DNA of 64,000 bases from Pseudomonas sp. DG56-2 (GCF_004803755.1 NZ_CP032311.1:5358001-5422000), one strand, 5' to 3'; positions 48,941 through 60,516 are shown, counted from the first letter of the stretch. The notes: generated by a model not told the origin, from the sequence alone. A program made the numbers and translations.

Positions 48941-50544
48941 AGCTGCTTGCCGTCCGCCGTCTGTTGCGCATCCAGAGCGTGGTCATCCGCTACCGTCTCG
49001 ACGATCTGCTGTTCGAACTGCCGCTGCCTTGGTGGCTGATGGCCCTGCGGCACGTCATGCCGTGGCGCTGGTTGCCGCGCAAAACCCTCGACCTCAGCCG
49101 TGGCGCTCGACTGCGCCTGGCCTTGCAGGACCTGGGCCCGATTTTCATCAAGTTCGGCCAACTGCTTTCAACCCGCCGCGACCTGCTGCCGGAAGATATC
49201 GCCGATGAGCTGATGCTGCTGCAAGACCGCGTTCCATCCTTCGATCCTCAAAAAGCCGTGGCCCTGATCGAAGAGCAGCTCGGCGCTAAAATCAGCGACG
49301 TGTTCAGCCGCTTCGACGTTGAGCCACTGGCTTCAGCCTCGGTGGCACAAGTTCACGCGGCCAAGCTCAAGAGTGGTGAAGAGGTCGTGGTCAAGGTGGT
49401 GCGCCCCGGTCTCAAGCCGATCATCGCCCAGGACCTGGCCTGGTTGTTCCTGATCGCCCGTGGCGCAGAGCGGGTATCGGCCGACGCCCGTCTGCTGCAC
49501 CCGGTGGAAGTGGTCAACGATTACGAAAAGACCATCTACGACGAACTCGACCTGTTGCGCGAAGCGGCCAATGCTAGCCAGCTCAAGCGCAACTTCGAAG
49601 GTTCCGAAATGATGTATGTGCCCCAGGTCTACTGGGACTGGTGCCGCCCCAAGGTGCTGGTGATGGAGCGTATCTACGGCATCCAGGTCACCGACCTCGC
49701 GACCCTGGCCGACCAGCGCACCGACATGAAAATGCTGGCGGAACGCGGCGTGGAGATCTTCTTCACCCAGGTGTTCCGTGACAGCTTCTTCCATGCCGAT
49801 ATGCACCCAGGCAACATTTTCGTCAGCACCGTCAAACCGTGGAGCCCGCAATATATTGCCATCGACTGCGGCATTGTCGGCAGCCTCACGCCCGAGGACC
49901 AGGACTACCTGGCGCGCAACCTGTTTGCCTTCTTCAAGCGTGACTACCGCCGCGTGGCCCAACTGCACATCGATTCGGGCTGGGTCCCGGCGCACACCAA
50001 GCTCAACGAATTCGAGGCGGCGATCCGCACGGTCTGCGAGCCGATCTTCGAAAAACCGTTAAAAGATATTTCGTTCGGCCAAGTGCTGATGCGCCTGTTC
50101 CAGACCGCGCGGCGCTTCAACATGGAAGTGCAGCCACAGCTGGTGTTGCTGCAGAAAACCCTGCTGAATATCGAGGGCCTGGGTCGCCAGCTTTATCCCG
50201 AACTGGACTTGTGGAGCACCGCCCAACCGTTCCTGGAACGCTGGATGCGCGAACGCGTCAGCCCCAAAACGCTGCTGCAAAACCTGCACGGCCAGGTCGA
50301 ACAGATCCCGCACCTGGCCGGCATGACCCGCGACTTGCTTGAGCGCATGTCCCAGCCGCACCTTTCCGATCCGCCAGCGCCCTGGCAACAAAAAAGCGAT
50401 CACTGGGCCTTGCGCCTTCTCGGCGCCGGCCTGCTTGGCGGTGGCGCGACATTGGCAGCCGGAGCCGTCAGCCTCAGCGCCCCCGCTGCGTGGCCTGCCT
50501 GGTTGATGCTGGCCGCTGGCCTTTACCTGATCGTACGTCGATAG
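48937..50544 (+). CDS. ubiB: Atypical kinase-like ubiquinone biosynthesis protein UbiB
   Basis: UbiB is an ADCK/ABC1-family atypical kinase or ATPase needed for ubiquinone synthesis, anchored in the inner membrane. The 535 residues contain the family KxGQ motif ([16 protein letters not shown]) near residue 70, the Ala-rich nucleotide loop [26 protein letters not shown] and DCGIVGSL. Two C-terminal hydrophobic helices ([34 protein letters not shown]) follow. Confidence 0.97.
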   Translation: MKLLAVRRLLRIQSVVIRYRLDDLLFELPLPWWLMALRHVMPWRWLPRKTLDLSRGARLRLALQDLGPIFIKFGQLLSTRRDLLPEDIADELMLLQDRVPSFDPQKAVALIEEQLGAKISDVFSRFDVEPLASASVAQVHAAKLKSGEEVVVKVVRPGLKPIIAQDLAWLFLIARGAERVSADARLLHPVEVVNDYEKTIYDELDLLREAANASQLKRNFEGSEMMYVPQVYWDWCRPKVLVMERIYGIQVTDLATLADQRTDMKMLAERGVEIFFTQVFRDSFFHADMHPGNIFVSTVKPWSPQYIAIDCGIVGSLTPEDQDYLARNLFAFFKRDYRRVAQLHIDSGWVPAHTKLNEFEAAIRTVCEPIFEKPLKDISFGQVLMRLFQTARRFNMEVQPQLVLLQKTLLNIEGLGRQLYPELDLWSTAQPFLERWMRERVSPKTLLQNLHGQVEQIPHLAGMTRDLLERMSQPHLSDPPAPWQQKSDHWALRLLGAGLLGGGATLAAGAVSLSAPAAWPAWLMLAAGLYLIVRR

Positions 50545-50618
50545 CCAGCAGGCCCGCCGACTGGCAAACTAGCGCAAGGGGTCGGCAGAGGATCGGGCCT
50601 CTCGCTTTGGAGTCGTAC

Positions 50619-51011
50619 ATGAAAGACTGGCTGGACGAGATCAACTGGAACAGCGATGGCTTGGTACCGGCTATCGCCCAGGACCACAAGACCGGGCGCG
50701 TGCTGATGATGGCCTGGATGAATCGCGAGTCGCTTGCCCTGACCGCCGCCGAGCAGCGGGCCATCTACTGGTCCCGCTCGCGTGGCAAACTGTGGCGCAA
50801 GGGCGAAGAATCCGGCCACGTGCAAAAATTGCATGAAATGCGCCTGGACTGCGACGCCGACGTGATCATTCTGATGGTCGAGCAATTGGGGCATATCGCC
50901 TGCCATACCGGTCGCGAGAGCTGCTTCTACCGTGTCTTCGAGCAGGGTGAGTGGAAAATTGTCGATCCGGTCCTTAAAGATCCCCATGCCATCTACAACG
51001 CAGGACACTGA
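50619..51011 (+). CDS. hisI: Phosphoribosyl-AMP cyclohydrolase
   Basis: HisI opens the purine ring of phosphoribosyl-AMP in histidine synthesis. The 130-residue protein shows [25 protein letters not shown], then [14 protein letters not shown] and [11 protein letters not shown], which carry the zinc-binding cysteines. ATG 50619 follows TTGGAG. hisE begins 1 base after its stop; the two functions are separate genes, as usual in pseudomonads. Confidence 0.97.
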   Translation: MKDWLDEINWNSDGLVPAIAQDHKTGRVLMMAWMNRESLALTAAEQRAIYWSRSRGKLWRKGEESGHVQKLHEMRLDCDADVIILMVEQLGHIACHTGRESCFYRVFEQGEWKIVDPVLKDPHAIYNAGH

Positions 51012-51012
51012 C

Positions 51013-51348
51013 ATGAGCGACACCCTGACCCGCCTGGCCGAAGTGCTGGAAGCGCGCAAAGGCGCCGAGCCGGACAGCTCCTACGTGGCAAGCCTCTACC
51101 ACAAGGGCCTGAACAAGATTCTGGAAAAGCTCGGCGAAGAGTCGATCGAAACCATCATCGCTGCCAAGGACGCCGCCCATAGCGGTGATTACAGCGATGT
51201 CATCTACGAAACTGCCGATCTGTGGTTTCATAGCCTGGTGATGCTCGCTCAACTGGGCCAACACCCGCAGGCAGTGCTGGATGAGCTGGACCGTCGTTTT
51301 GGTCTGTCCGGGCACGCCGAGAAGGCAGCGCGACAGCCGTCGGTCTAA
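51013..51348 (+). CDS. hisE: Phosphoribosyl-ATP pyrophosphatase
   Basis: HisE hydrolyses phosphoribosyl-ATP to phosphoribosyl-AMP, the step before HisI. The 111-residue all-helical protein has the MazG-like metal site [16 protein letters not shown] and [14 protein letters not shown]. It follows hisI immediately. The tatABC genes start 25 bases downstream, and a shared message is possible. Confidence 0.97.
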   Translation: MSDTLTRLAEVLEARKGAEPDSSYVASLYHKGLNKILEKLGEESIETIIAAKDAAHSGDYSDVIYETADLWFHSLVMLAQLGQHPQAVLDELDRRFGLSGHAEKAARQPSV

Positions 51349-51373
51349 CTGAATTATTTCGAGGGATTGCACC

Positions 51374-51643
51374 ATGGGTATTTTTGACTGGAAACACTGG
51401 ATCGTCCTGCTGGTCGTCGTGGTACTGGTGTTCGGTACCAAAAAACTGAAAAACTTCGGCAGTGACCTGGGCGAATCGATCAAAGGCTTCAAGAAAGCCA
51501 TGAACGAAGAAGAGACCAAGCCTGAAGAACAGCCTCAAGCGCCGGTACAACCTGTCCAGCCGCAAGCCACTTCACCGTTGAGCCAGCCGCAGACTATCGA
51601 CGGCCAGGCGCACAAGGTCGAAGAGCCCATCAGGAAAGATTGA
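51374..51643 (+). CDS. tatA: Twin-arginine translocase subunit TatA
   Basis: TatA polymerises to form the membrane-weakening element that lets folded proteins cross the inner membrane. The 89 residues start [20 protein letters not shown], a single membrane helix. The [24 protein letters not shown] amphipathic helix and an acidic/Gln-Pro tail follow. ATG 51374 has GAGGGA upstream. Confidence 0.96.
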   Translation: MGIFDWKHWIVLLVVVVLVFGTKKLKNFGSDLGESIKGFKKAMNEEETKPEEQPQAPVQPVQPQATSPLSQPQTIDGQAHKVEEPIRKD

Positions 51644-51646
51644 TCA

Positions 51647-52027
51647 ATGTTCGGGATCAGCTTCAGCGAACTGCTGCTCGTAGGCCTTGTGGCCCTGCTG
51701 GTGCTCGGCCCTGAGCGCTTGCCGGGTGCCGCGCGCACGGCCGGGCTGTGGATTGGCCGCCTCAAACGCAGTTTCAATTCCATCAAACAGGAAGTGGAGC
51801 GTGAAATCGGTGCCGACGATATTCGTCGCCAGTTGCACAACGAGCACATCCTCTCCATGGAGCAGGAAGCGCGCAAGATCCTCAACCCGCAGAGCGTAAA
51901 GCCTGAGCCACCGGCCACGCCGGTTGCCAGCAGCGAAGTCGCCGCAACGCCGGCTGCAGCGCCTACCGAGGCCGCCCCGACTGCCGCGGCCACTACCGAA
52001 CCGACACAGCCACCGCGAGCCCCATGA
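51647..52027 (+). CDS. tatB: Twin-arginine translocase subunit TatB
   Basis: TatB forms the substrate receptor with TatC. The 126 residues begin [20 protein letters not shown] with the helix-breaking [13 protein letters not shown] typical of TatB rather than TatA. A charged amphipathic helix and an Ala/Pro/Thr-rich tail follow. It starts 3 bases after tatA and overlaps tatC by 4 bases. Confidence 0.96.
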   Translation: MFGISFSELLLVGLVALLVLGPERLPGAARTAGLWIGRLKRSFNSIKQEVEREIGADDIRRQLHNEHILSMEQEARKILNPQSVKPEPPATPVASSEVAATPAAAPTEAAPTAAATTEPTQPPRAP

Positions 52028-52815
52028 GCGATATTCCGGAAAACGACCAGCCAATGCCCCTGGTTTCGCACCTCACCGAGCTGCGTACACGTCTGCTGCG
52101 CTGCGTCGCGGCCATCTTCCTGATCTTCGCCGGGCTGTTTTCCTTCGCACAGCAGATCTACACCCTGGTCTCCGCCCCGCTGCGCGAGCACTTGCCGGCC
52201 AACGCGACGATGATTGCCACCGATGTGGCCTCGCCGTTCCTGACGCCGTTCAAGCTGACCATGATCGTCTCGCTGTTCCTGGCCATTCCGTTGATCCTCC
52301 AGCAAATCTGGGGGTTTATTGCGCCGGGCCTGTACCGCCACGAAAAACGCATCGCAATCCCGCTGCTGATCTCCAGCATAATTCTGTTCTACGCCGGAAT
52401 GGCCTTTGCCTACTTCCTGGTGTTCCCGCTGATCTTCGGTTTCTTCGCCAGCGCCACCCCGGAAGGGGTGTCGATGATGACCGACATTGCCAGCTATCTA
52501 GACTTCGTAATGACCCTGTTCTTCGCCTTCGGCGTGGCCTTCGAGATCCCGGTAGCGGTGGTGCTGCTGGTGTGGATCGGCGTGGTCGATGTGAAGTACC
52601 TGAAGAAAATTCGCCCCTACGTGATCATCGGCTGCTTCGTGGTCGGAATGATCCTTACGCCACCGGATATCTTCTCGCAGACGCTACTGGCCGTGCCCAT
52701 GTGGCTGCTGTTCGAAATCGGCGTGCTGTTCGGCGGTCTGATCCGCAAACGCAGCGAGCATCCCGATAACGCCGCTGACGATCATAACGACCAGCCACCA
52801 GCGACCCAGCCGTGA
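52024..52815 (+). CDS. tatC: Twin-arginine translocase subunit TatC
   Basis: TatC recognises the twin-arginine signal. The 263-residue protein has six membrane helices and the conserved [17 protein letters not shown]-terminus. [14 protein letters not shown] (with the functional Glu) and [13 protein letters not shown] [17 protein letters not shown] follow. Overlaps of 4 bases on both sides couple it to tatB and to the downstream RsmE-family gene. Confidence 0.97.
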   Translation: MSDIPENDQPMPLVSHLTELRTRLLRCVAAIFLIFAGLFSFAQQIYTLVSAPLREHLPANATMIATDVASPFLTPFKLTMIVSLFLAIPLILQQIWGFIAPGLYRHEKRIAIPLLISSIILFYAGMAFAYFLVFPLIFGFFASATPEGVSMMTDIASYLDFVMTLFFAFGVAFEIPVAVVLLVWIGVVDVKYLKKIRPYVIIGCFVVGMILTPPDIFSQTLLAVPMWLLFEIGVLFGGLIRKRSEHPDNAADDHNDQPPATQP

Positions 52816-53519
52816 ACCTGCTGTTACTCGAAGAAGCCGATTTTATTGCGGCCGATCGCGTCGTCCTGGCTGATCGGCGCTTTACCCACATGCAGGAAAT
52901 TCACCGCGTAGCGGTAGGTGACAGCCTGCGCGTCGGACGTATCGGCGGCCTGATGGGTGAAGCCCGAGTGGAGCGCCTGGAAGGCCACCAGGCCGAACTT
53001 TCAGTCAGCTTCGACCGCCAACCACCCGCCAAGCTTCCGTTGACTCTGGTGCTGGCCCTGCCACGCCCAAAGATGCTGCGCCGCGTGTTCCAGACCGTTG
53101 CCACCATGGGTGTGCCAACGCTGATTCTGGTTAACAGCTACCGGGTCGAAAAGAGCTTCTGGCAGACGCCGTTTCTCGAGCCCGAGGCCATCCGCGAACA
53201 ACTGATCCTTGGCCTGGAGCAAACCCGCGACACCATCCTGCCCGAAGTGGTCATCGAGAAGCGCTTCAAGCCGTTCGTCGAAGACCGACTGCCCGCCATT
53301 GCCCAAGGCACACTTGGCCTGGTCGGCCACCCAGGACCTTTCCCTCCCTGCCCCCGCGGGCTAGACCAACCGGTGACGCTAGCCATTGGTCCTGAGGGCG
53401 GATGGATTCCCTACGAAATCGACCTGCTGGGCAAGGCCGGGCTTTCCCCGGTGCAGCTTGGCGAACGCATCCTGCGGGTAGAGACGGCCGTTACTGCCCT
53501 GCTCGCTCGTCTGTTCTGA
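52812..53519 (+). CDS. Second RsmE-family RNA methyltransferase
   Basis: This 235-residue SPOUT-fold protein of the RsmE family starts with GTG inside the tatC stop region. It shows [17 protein letters not shown] in the N-terminal barrel and [17 protein letters not shown] and [21 protein letters not shown] in the knot. It is more diverged from E. coli RsmE than the gene at 20877 and could modify a different uridine. The 4-base overlap with tatC is an unusual operon partnership. Confidence 0.87.
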   Translation: MNLLLLEEADFIAADRVVLADRRFTHMQEIHRVAVGDSLRVGRIGGLMGEARVERLEGHQAELSVSFDRQPPAKLPLTLVLALPRPKMLRRVFQTVATMGVPTLILVNSYRVEKSFWQTPFLEPEAIREQLILGLEQTRDTILPEVVIEKRFKPFVEDRLPAIAQGTLGLVGHPGPFPPCPRGLDQPVTLAIGPEGGWIPYEIDLLGKAGLSPVQLGERILRVETAVTALLARLF

Positions 53520-53598
53520 CTTCAGTTTTGCGATCTGGCGCCGATGCATAGGCACTAGAACAACCAATCGCCTCTGCCGATCGCAATGGAGTCCTGCC

Positions 53599-55515
53599 AT
53601 GTACCGTTGGTTAGCCCAGCACCTGGGTAACGTTAGCGTCAATCGAAAGCTCGGTATCGGCTTTGGCCTGGTGCTGCTGCTGACCTTGAGCATTACCCTG
53701 ACAGGCTGGCAAGGCCTGAACGGTATCACCCAGCGCGGCGATACCCTTGGCAGCATCTCCCAGGTCCTGCAGGCGACCCTCGAACTGCGCATAGCTCGGC
53801 AGAACCTTCAGATCAAGGGCGATGACAGCGCAGCGCAGAACCTCAACAATGCGCTGGCCAACCTTGACCGCCAACTGCAACAGGTCGAGCAGCGCATTGT
53901 TCTGACGCAAAACAAACAGCGTATCGAGCAGCAGAAAGAAGCCGTTCGCCAGTACCGACTCGGGCTGGATGCTTCCGAGAAAGCGACCCGCCAGCGTGAG
54001 GCCAGCCGTGCCGTACTGGGCAGCAGCGCCGACGAGGCTGCAGGCCTGACCACTCAGGTTGAACAGCAACTGCTCACGGGCAGCGACCTGAACCTGTTCA
54101 ATAGCGTGGTCGGGGCCAGCAAACTGCTGCAGCAAGCCCGCTTCCAGGTGCGCGGCTACACCTACAGTGGCAAGCCTGAGTTCCAGCAATCTGCCCTCGA
54201 AGCCATCGACCAGGCGATCTCGCAACTCACCACCCTCGCCGATGTGCTGCCCGCCAACTACACCAGCAACCTCAATCAGGCGGCACGTGCCCTGGGCAAC
54301 TACCGCGCAGCGGTGATCGAGTTCGGCACCGCGCAGGCGGCCTTTGAACTGGCCGCCCAGCAGATGTCGGTACAAGGTCAGGTCCTGATCGATCAAAGCC
54401 TGCAACTGACCACCACCTTGACCCAACTACGCGACGATGAATCGCAGCATGCCAAGTCAATGCTCTCCCTGGCCACGGTGCTGGCTTTGCTGCTCGGCGT
54501 GCTGGCTGCCTGGGCCATCACCCGACAGATCACCCTCCCTCTGCGGCAAACCCTCAACGCCGCCGACCGCGTCGCCAGCGGCGATCTGCGCCAGGATCTG
54601 ATTGTCGAGCGCCGTGACGAGCTTGGCCAACTGCAACGCAGCATGCAGCGCATGACTGTCAGTCTGCGCGAGTTGATCGGTGGTATTGGCGATGGTGTCA
54701 CCCAGATCGCCAGCGCCGCTGAAGAGCTGTCGGCGGTAACCGAGCAGACCAGTGCCGGGGTTAACAACCAAAAGGTCGAGACCGATCAGGTCGCTACCGC
54801 CATGAACGAAATGGCCGCCACCGTCCAGGAAGTTGCGCGCAATGCCGAAGAAGCGTCCGAGGCAGCGCTGGTAGCCGACCAGCAGGCCCGTGAGGGTGAT
54901 CGGGTGGTCGCCGAAGCCATTGCCCAGATCGAACGCCTGGCCAGCGAAATGAATCACTCCAGCGATGCCATGGGCAAGCTCCAGAGCGAAAGTGACAAGA
55001 TTGGCAGCGTGCTGGATGTGATCAAGTCCGTTGCCCAGCAGACCAACCTGCTGGCGCTCAACGCGGCGATCGAAGCGGCCCGTGCTGGCGAAGCCGGCCG
55101 CGGCTTCGCCGTGGTCGCCGATGAAGTGCGCAGCCTGGCGCAACGCACCCAGCAGTCGACCGAAGAAATCGAAGCGCTGATCGCCGGTTTGCAAAGTGGC
55201 ACTCAGCAGGTGGCGAGCACCATGGATGCCAGCCGCAACCTGACCGATAGCAGTGTCGAGCTGACACGGCGCGCCGGTTCCTCATTGGAGACCATCACGC
55301 GTACCGTATCCTCGATCCAGGCAATGAACCAGCAGATCGCCGCAGCAGCCGAGCAACAGAGTGCTGTAGCTGAAGAGATCAACCGCAGCGTCATGAACGT
55401 GCGCGATGTGTCAGACCAGACCTCCGCCGCCAGCGAAGAAACTGCAGCCTCCAGCGTCGAACTGGCGCGTCTGGGCACCCACCTGCAAGGCTTGGTTGGC
55501 AAATTCCAGCTCTAA
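53599..55515 (+). CDS. Methyl-accepting chemotaxis protein, probable helical bimodular (HBM) sensor, copy 1
   Basis: This 638-residue inner-membrane chemoreceptor has a first membrane helix ([18 protein letters not shown], about residues 18-35) and an all-helical periplasmic domain of about 250 residues. A second helix follows near 290-310 ([18 protein letters not shown]), then HAMP and a cytoplasmic hairpin with tip [32 protein letters not shown] (split). The sensor size and helical character fit the HBM domain of P. putida McpS. No CheR-docking pentapeptide is visible at the C-terminus. The ligand is unknown. It is adjacent to a close paralogue at 55755. Confidence 0.9.
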   Translation: MYRWLAQHLGNVSVNRKLGIGFGLVLLLTLSITLTGWQGLNGITQRGDTLGSISQVLQATLELRIARQNLQIKGDDSAAQNLNNALANLDRQLQQVEQRIVLTQNKQRIEQQKEAVRQYRLGLDASEKATRQREASRAVLGSSADEAAGLTTQVEQQLLTGSDLNLFNSVVGASKLLQQARFQVRGYTYSGKPEFQQSALEAIDQAISQLTTLADVLPANYTSNLNQAARALGNYRAAVIEFGTAQAAFELAAQQMSVQGQVLIDQSLQLTTTLTQLRDDESQHAKSMLSLATVLALLLGVLAAWAITRQITLPLRQTLNAADRVASGDLRQDLIVERRDELGQLQRSMQRMTVSLRELIGGIGDGVTQIASAAEELSAVTEQTSAGVNNQKVETDQVATAMNEMAATVQEVARNAEEASEAALVADQQAREGDRVVAEAIAQIERLASEMNHSSDAMGKLQSESDKIGSVLDVIKSVAQQTNLLALNAAIEAARAGEAGRGFAVVADEVRSLAQRTQQSTEEIEALIAGLQSGTQQVASTMDASRNLTDSSVELTRRAGSSLETITRTVSSIQAMNQQIAAAAEQQSAVAEEINRSVMNVRDVSDQTSAASEETAASSVELARLGTHLQGLVGKFQL

Positions 55516-55522
55516 GATAAAC

Positions 55523-55554
55523 AACCTGTGCTGCCCTTCGCGGCAGCACAGGTT
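55523..55554. terminator. Strong hairpin after the first chemoreceptor gene
   Basis: AACCTGTGCTGCC (55523-55535) and GGCAGCACAGGTT (55542-55554) are perfect 13-base inverted arms with a 6-base loop. No T-run follows, so its termination efficiency is uncertain. It separates the two tandem chemoreceptor genes. Confidence 0.65.
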
Positions 55555-55754
55555 CAGTATCAGCAGACACCATGCCTGCATACCCTTGGGCAACCTTCCT
55601 GCCCTTCCCAAACTCAGCCCTATTTCCTAGCTACTGAGTCGAACTTTCCTACACGTTTTGCAGGTCCAGCTCGCCCATTTCCCGCCGATGAGCAAGGTGC
55701 GGTGCCCTGATCCACGTCCGGGCGCTTGTCATTTTCCAACTGCGGGAGACACCC

Positions 55755-57707
55755 ATGTTCGGACCTGTGAATCGGATGCTAGGCAACATGAGCGTCAGGC
55801 TGAAGCTGACCCTGGCCTTCGCCTTGGTACTGCTACTGACACTATTGATAACATTCAGCGGCTGGCGCGCAATGGAGGACGCCATCGATCGCTCGCAGAA
55901 GCTAGTTGAAATTGCCCGACTCAATGATATTGGCAAGGACCTGCGGGCCGAACGTATCACTTTTCGAGTGCTTAACGACTTGCAGAGCAAGACGCAGGTC
56001 GAGCAGTCGCTGCGGTCATTACAGGAGCTACTCACGGCGATGCAGAATCGCTTTGAAAGCGCTGAAAATCGGCAGATGATCGCCAGCAAACTGCAGATCG
56101 TGCAGCGTTTCTCCCAAGGTTTCGAGCAGTTGCAGCAAGCGGTTGCCCTTCGCCAGGATCGGCAACAAGCCATGCAGGGCACGGAACAGCGCCTGGGCGA
56201 GTTAATCGACAGGCTGCAGGACCAAGTCCTGGAAACAATGCGTAGCGAAGACCAGCAAAGCACCCAGGACCGGGTACTGAATCTGGTCGAAACGCTTTCC
56301 CGACACATCGAAGCGGTCAATCAGCAAAGCCTGGTACCCGCCTACACCTTTGACCCGCTGGAAGGCTTTTCCAGTGTCGGTCAGGTCGCCGTCGAAGCTG
56401 CCGGCAAGACGCTCGACCAACTGACACCCTTGGCACAAGCAAATGGCGTTCAAGCTGAGATTTTGGCTGGCACTCGCTCGGCCCTTGGCCAGTATCAAGA
56501 TAACCTGGAGCAATATCGCCGCGCCGCCATCGCAGTGGAGACCGTGCAGGTTACTCTGGAGCAGTTGGGTATCGAGCTTCGCAATGCCAGCCGTCAACTG
56601 AGTGACAAGCAGATAGAACAACGTGATAACGAAGCTGCCCAGGCGCATACGGCATTGATCAGCCAAGCTGCCCTGGCCCTGCTGATCGGGTGCCTGGCGG
56701 CCTGGGTGATTACCCTGCAAATCACTACACCGCTCAAAAACACCCTGGCACTGGCTGAGCGTATCGCCAAAGGTGACCTACACCTGGCCGAAAGAGTGCA
56801 GCGGCGCGATGAAATGGGCCAACTGCAAAACAGCATGCAGGCCATGACCGTGAGCCTGCGTGAACTGATCGGAGGTATCGACGTAGGCATCACCCAGCTG
56901 TCCAGCGCCGTCGAACAACTTTCAGCAGTAAGTGAGCAGACCAAGGTCAGAGTCGTGCAGCAACGAGACGAAACCGATCAGGTCGCCACCGCCATGAACC
57001 AGATGAGCGCCACGGTGCACGAGGTGGCCCGCAATGCCGAGCAAGCCTCCCAGGCAGCGACGGCCGCAGATCAACAAGCGCAGTTGGGCGATCAGGTAGT
57101 GGGTGAAGCGGTAGTGCAAATCGAGCAGTTGGCTGAGCAGATGGACAACTCGATCAGCGCCATGCACCAGCTGGCGGGCGAAAGTCAGCGGATCGGCAGC
57201 ATTCTTGACGTGATCAAATCGGTTTCCGAACAGACCAACCTGCTGGCCTTGAACGCTGCCATCGAGGCAGCGCGCGCCGGAGAAGCGGGCCGCGGCTTTG
57301 CCGTGGTCGCTGACGAGGTTCGTGGACTGGCCCAACGAACCCAGCAATCAACCGAAGAAATCGAACAACTGATCGGCAGCCTGCATGAAGGTACTGATCA
57401 GGTCACCCGCCTGCTCGACAGCAGCAAAAGTCTGACTCACGATAGCGTCGAGCTGAGTCGCAAGGCCGGCGACGCCCTAAGCCAGATTACTCAGACGGTG
57501 TCGAGCATTCAGGGGATGAACCAGCAGATAGCCACCGCCAGTGAGGAGCAAAGTGCGGTAGCCGAAGAGATCAACCGCAGCGTGATAAACGTCAGGGAAG
57601 TGTCAGACCAGACCAGCGCTGCCAGCGAAGAGACCGCGGCGTCGAGTCTTGAACTGGCGCGGCTGGGGCGTCAGCTTCAAACGCTGGTAGGACGGTTCAG
57701 CCTGTAG
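55755..57707 (+). CDS. Methyl-accepting chemotaxis protein, probable HBM sensor, copy 2
   Basis: This 650-residue chemoreceptor has the same design as its neighbour: membrane helix [18 protein letters not shown], a helical sensor of about 250 residues, a second helix ([18 protein letters not shown]), HAMP and a conserved tip. The cytoplasmic halves of the two proteins are very similar. The sensor halves share only the frame and scattered residues, which suggests tandem duplication followed by change of ligand. GGGAG precedes the ATG. The ligand is unknown. Confidence 0.9.
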   Translation: MFGPVNRMLGNMSVRLKLTLAFALVLLLTLLITFSGWRAMEDAIDRSQKLVEIARLNDIGKDLRAERITFRVLNDLQSKTQVEQSLRSLQELLTAMQNRFESAENRQMIASKLQIVQRFSQGFEQLQQAVALRQDRQQAMQGTEQRLGELIDRLQDQVLETMRSEDQQSTQDRVLNLVETLSRHIEAVNQQSLVPAYTFDPLEGFSSVGQVAVEAAGKTLDQLTPLAQANGVQAEILAGTRSALGQYQDNLEQYRRAAIAVETVQVTLEQLGIELRNASRQLSDKQIEQRDNEAAQAHTALISQAALALLIGCLAAWVITLQITTPLKNTLALAERIAKGDLHLAERVQRRDEMGQLQNSMQAMTVSLRELIGGIDVGITQLSSAVEQLSAVSEQTKVRVVQQRDETDQVATAMNQMSATVHEVARNAEQASQAATAADQQAQLGDQVVGEAVVQIEQLAEQMDNSISAMHQLAGESQRIGSILDVIKSVSEQTNLLALNAAIEAARAGEAGRGFAVVADEVRGLAQRTQQSTEEIEQLIGSLHEGTDQVTRLLDSSKSLTHDSVELSRKAGDALSQITQTVSSIQGMNQQIATASEEQSAVAEEINRSVINVREVSDQTSAASEETAASSLELARLGRQLQTLVGRFSL

Positions 57708-57771
57708 TGCGTGTTCTTGCGGGAGCGCAGCTGGACTATGTGTTGCTTGTTCACCAGCGCCTTGCGCCCGA

Positions 57772-57802
57772 TCGCGGGCCAAGCCCGCTCCTACCGGGGA
57801 TA
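57772..57802. repeat. Single REP unit
   Basis: The REP core CGCGGGCCAAGCCCGCTCCT lies between the second chemoreceptor gene and the end of the ABC transporter operon. Only one clear unit is present; a weaker partner GCGGGAGCGCAG lies at about 57720. Confidence 0.6.
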
Positions 57803-57834
57803 GGAGCAGCTTGGCCGGCGAAGAATCTGACGGG

Positions 57835-58578
57835 CTAGAGCACCTGGCGCAGGAACGCCTGGGCGCGCAGGTCTTTGGGGGCGGTGAAGAACTGCTCGGG
57901 TGGCGAGTCTTCCAGCAGTTTGCCGTGGTCGAAGAACAGCACCCGATCCGCCACTTCCCGGGCAAAGCCCATCTCGTGGGTAACGCAGACCATGGTCATG
58001 CCTTCGAGCGCCAACGTCTTCATGACATCCAGCACCTCACCGACCATTTCCGGGTCAAGCGCCGAGGTTGGCTCATCGAACAACATCACCTTGGGCTCCA
58101 TCGCCAGCGCACGGGCAATCGCTACCCGTTGCTGCTGACCACCCGACAAGCGCGAGGGGTATTCATTGGCTTTCTGACTGATCCCCACCTTCTCCAGCAA
58201 CGCTCGAGCTTTTGCCTCACGCTCCGCCTTGCCACGCTTGCGCACCACTTTCTGCGCCAGGCACAGGTTTTCCAGCACCGTCATGTGCGGGAACAGGTTG
58301 AAGTGCTGGAACACCATGCCGACTTCGCGCCGGTAGGCGTTGACGTCGGTCTTCGGGTCAGCCAGTTGCAGCCCATCGATGGCCACGGTGCCTTCGTCAA
58401 ACGACTCCAGGCCATTGAGGCAGCGCAGGAAGGTCGACTTCCCCGAGCCCGATGGGCCAAGTACAACCAGCACCTCGCCCTTGGCCACATTGGTGCTGAC
58501 GTGATCGACCGCACGCACTACCTGGCCGCGCGTATCGAAGACTTTTACCAGATCTCGGACTTCAATCACTTTGCGCAA
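57835..58578 (-). CDS. Polar amino acid ABC transporter, ATP-binding protein
   Basis: This 247-residue ABC ATPase has Walker [17 protein letters not shown]-loop [16 protein letters not shown], signature [15 protein letters not shown], Walker [15 protein letters not shown] and switch His [14 protein letters not shown]. It closely follows the GlnQ/HisP subfamily and powers amino acid uptake with the permease and binding protein genes upstream. It overlaps the permease gene by 17 bases. Confidence 0.95.
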   Translation of the reverse strand: MRKVIEVRDLVKVFDTRGQVVRAVDHVSTNVAKGEVLVVLGPSGSGKSTFLRCLNGLESFDEGTVAIDGLQLADPKTDVNAYRREVGMVFQHFNLFPHMTVLENLCLAQKVVRKRGKAEREAKARALLEKVGISQKANEYPSRLSGGQQQRVAIARALAMEPKVMLFDEPTSALDPEMVGEVLDVMKTLALEGMTMVCVTHEMGFAREVADRVLFFDHGKLLEDSPPEQFFTAPKDLRAQAFLRQVL

Positions 58579-59524
58579 GCCTCCGCTCGAGCCGGCTGGC
58601 CATGTGCGACAGCGGCAGGTTGATCAACAGATACAAGCCAGCAACACAGAACCAGATCTCGAAGGTCGAGAACGAAGTCGTAATTGCTTCGCGCCCGCTC
58701 TTGGTCAGTTCGGTAATGGCGATCACCGACACTAGCGAGGTGTCCTTGACCAGGCTGATGAACTGCCCCGCCAGCGGTGGCAGCACGCGCTTGAACGCTT
58801 GCGGCAATACCACGTGACGCATCGACTGACCTGCACTCAAGCCCAGGGAGCGAGCCGCTTCGCCCTGCCCCTTGGCAATCGATTGCACGCCGGCGCGGAC
58901 GATCTCGGCAACGTAGGCGCCGGTAAACAGCGCCAGTGCTGCAACCCCGGCGAATTCGCGCGACAGGTTGAGTACCGTGCCGATAAAGAAGTAGAAAATA
59001 AAGATCTGCACCAGCAGCGGTGTGCCGCGGACCAGCTCGACATAGACCGTCGACAAGTCCCGAAGCGTCGGGTTATTCGACAACCTGCAAAGACCGGCGA
59101 ACAAGCCGATTATCAGCCCCATCACGCCCGAGGCGACCGAAATCCACACCGTGGTCCACAAGCCCCAGGCCAGTGGTCCTGCGGCCCAATGATGGGTTAC
59201 GCCAATCAGGTCACCTTCCGAAACATCATCGCCGCGGGACAGTTGCACGCTGCCCTTCTCAACGTCGAAGACCTGCTCGGCGCCACTTTCATCGCGCACG
59301 GTAACGGTGGCCATATCGCCCTTGGTGACAATGGCTTCGATGGTGCCGTTCTCGGCGGCGCGTTGGGCTACTTCCGCCTGGTAGGCGAAATACTGTGGCA
59401 CTCGGTTCCAACGCCATTCATAGGAAATCACTGACGTTGCGTAGTACAGGCTCGCCGCCAGCCCGATCAGGACCAGCGCTGTCAACCCATGCCAGGGCCA
59501 CTGAGCTTTCTTGTGTTTGATCAC
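58562..59524 (-). CDS. Polar amino acid ABC transporter, permease with extra periplasmic segment
   Basis: This 320-residue permease has a first helix at about residues 12-30 and then about 85 hydrophilic residues ([20 protein letters not shown] and following), probably a small periplasmic beta domain. The usual HisM-type permease core follows from about residue 115, with [17 protein letters not shown] and the EAA loop [21 protein letters not shown]. Core permeases of this family are about 220-250 residues long. It starts with GTG at 59524 and lies 78 bases after the binding protein gene. Confidence 0.92.
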   Translation of the reverse strand: MIKHKKAQWPWHGLTALVLIGLAASLYYATSVISYEWRWNRVPQYFAYQAEVAQRAAENGTIEAIVTKGDMATVTVRDESGAEQVFDVEKGSVQLSRGDDVSEGDLIGVTHHWAAGPLAWGLWTTVWISVASGVMGLIIGLFAGLCRLSNNPTLRDLSTVYVELVRGTPLLVQIFIFYFFIGTVLNLSREFAGVAALALFTGAYVAEIVRAGVQSIAKGQGEAARSLGLSAGQSMRHVVLPQAFKRVLPPLAGQFISLVKDTSLVSVIAITELTKSGREAITTSFSTFEIWFCVAGLYLLINLPLSHMASRLERRLAQSD

Positions 59525-59602
59525 TTAAGGGTACTTCCGTAAAAGCGAACGCGCAGGACCTGCCTGCGCGTCGGGTTTCAAACCAGGCTTGTGGCCTCGG
59601 CC

Positions 59603-60406
59603 TTATTCCATGTCCTTGAGCCAGGCGGTGTCCTTGAACCACTTGTCGTGGATTCGATCGTAGGTACCGTCGTGCTTGATCTGGTGCAGGAAGTTGTTGA
59701 TGAAGTTCAGGCTGTCGTAGTCGCCTTTCTTCAGACCAAAGGCCAGGGGCTCGAAGGTGAACGGTTTGTCCAGGAATACCAGCTTGCCGGCGCCAGCCTT
59801 GTTCACGGCCACTACGTTGTAAGGCGCGTCATAGACGAATGCGTCAGCCTTGCCGTTGACGACGTCCATCACTGCTTCCTGCTCGTTGTCGTAACCGTGG
59901 TATTTGGCTTTGCCGATCAACTTCTTGGCGACCATCTCGCCGGTGGTGCCCAGTTTGGAAGTGAGCCGGTATTCTTCGTTGTTGAGGTCTTTGTATGACT
60001 TGACCTTCTCAGCCAGTTCCTTGCGAATCAGCAGGGTCTGGCCAACGACGATGAAGGGTTCGCTGAAGTTAAGCTTCAGGTTGCGTTCCTGGGTCAGGGT
60101 CATGCCACTGCTGATGATGTCGAATTTATCGGTCATCAGGGCCGGAATGATACCGTCGTAGGAAGTGGACACCATCTCCAGCTTGACGCCCATGGACTTG
60201 GCCATGGCCTTGAGGATATCGACTTCGAAGCCGACGATCTCACCGCGCTTGTTGGTCATCTGAAATGGCATGTAGGTGGGGTCCATGCCCGCACGCAGCG
60301 TGCCACGCTTGACTGCTTCATCAATGGCGCCGGCTGCCTGGGCAGCATTGACCGCCACCAGCGCGGTGACGCCAACCAGTAGCATCGACAGATATTTTTT
60401 AAACAT
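59603..60406 (-). CDS. Polar amino acid ABC transporter, periplasmic binding protein
   Basis: This 267-residue family 3 solute-binding protein has the signal peptide MFKKYLSMLLVGVTALVAVN followed by AAQA. The mature part begins AIDEAVKRGTLRAGMDPTYMPF and contains GFEVDILKAMAKSMGVKLE, the SSGMTLTQERNLKLNFSEPF loop and GTTGEMVAKKLIG. It captures an amino acid for the permease and ATPase downstream. The ligand is unknown. ATG 60406 marks the signal peptide start; the open frame upstream crosses a REP element. Confidence 0.93.
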   Translation of the reverse strand: MFKKYLSMLLVGVTALVAVNAAQAAGAIDEAVKRGTLRAGMDPTYMPFQMTNKRGEIVGFEVDILKAMAKSMGVKLEMVSTSYDGIIPALMTDKFDIISSGMTLTQERNLKLNFSEPFIVVGQTLLIRKELAEKVKSYKDLNNEEYRLTSKLGTTGEMVAKKLIGKAKYHGYDNEQEAVMDVVNGKADAFVYDAPYNVVAVNKAGAGKLVFLDKPFTFEPLAFGLKKGDYDSLNFINNFLHQIKHDGTYDRIHDKWFKDTAWLKDME

Positions 60407-60516
60407 CACCAGATCCCCCAGCAAGAAAGCTCGAATTTTATTTTTAGCGCGAACCGTCCTACAGACGGGTGCGAGATATTCGGGAGGGATGGTATCAGAA
60501 AAAGGCAGAAAGCTAC

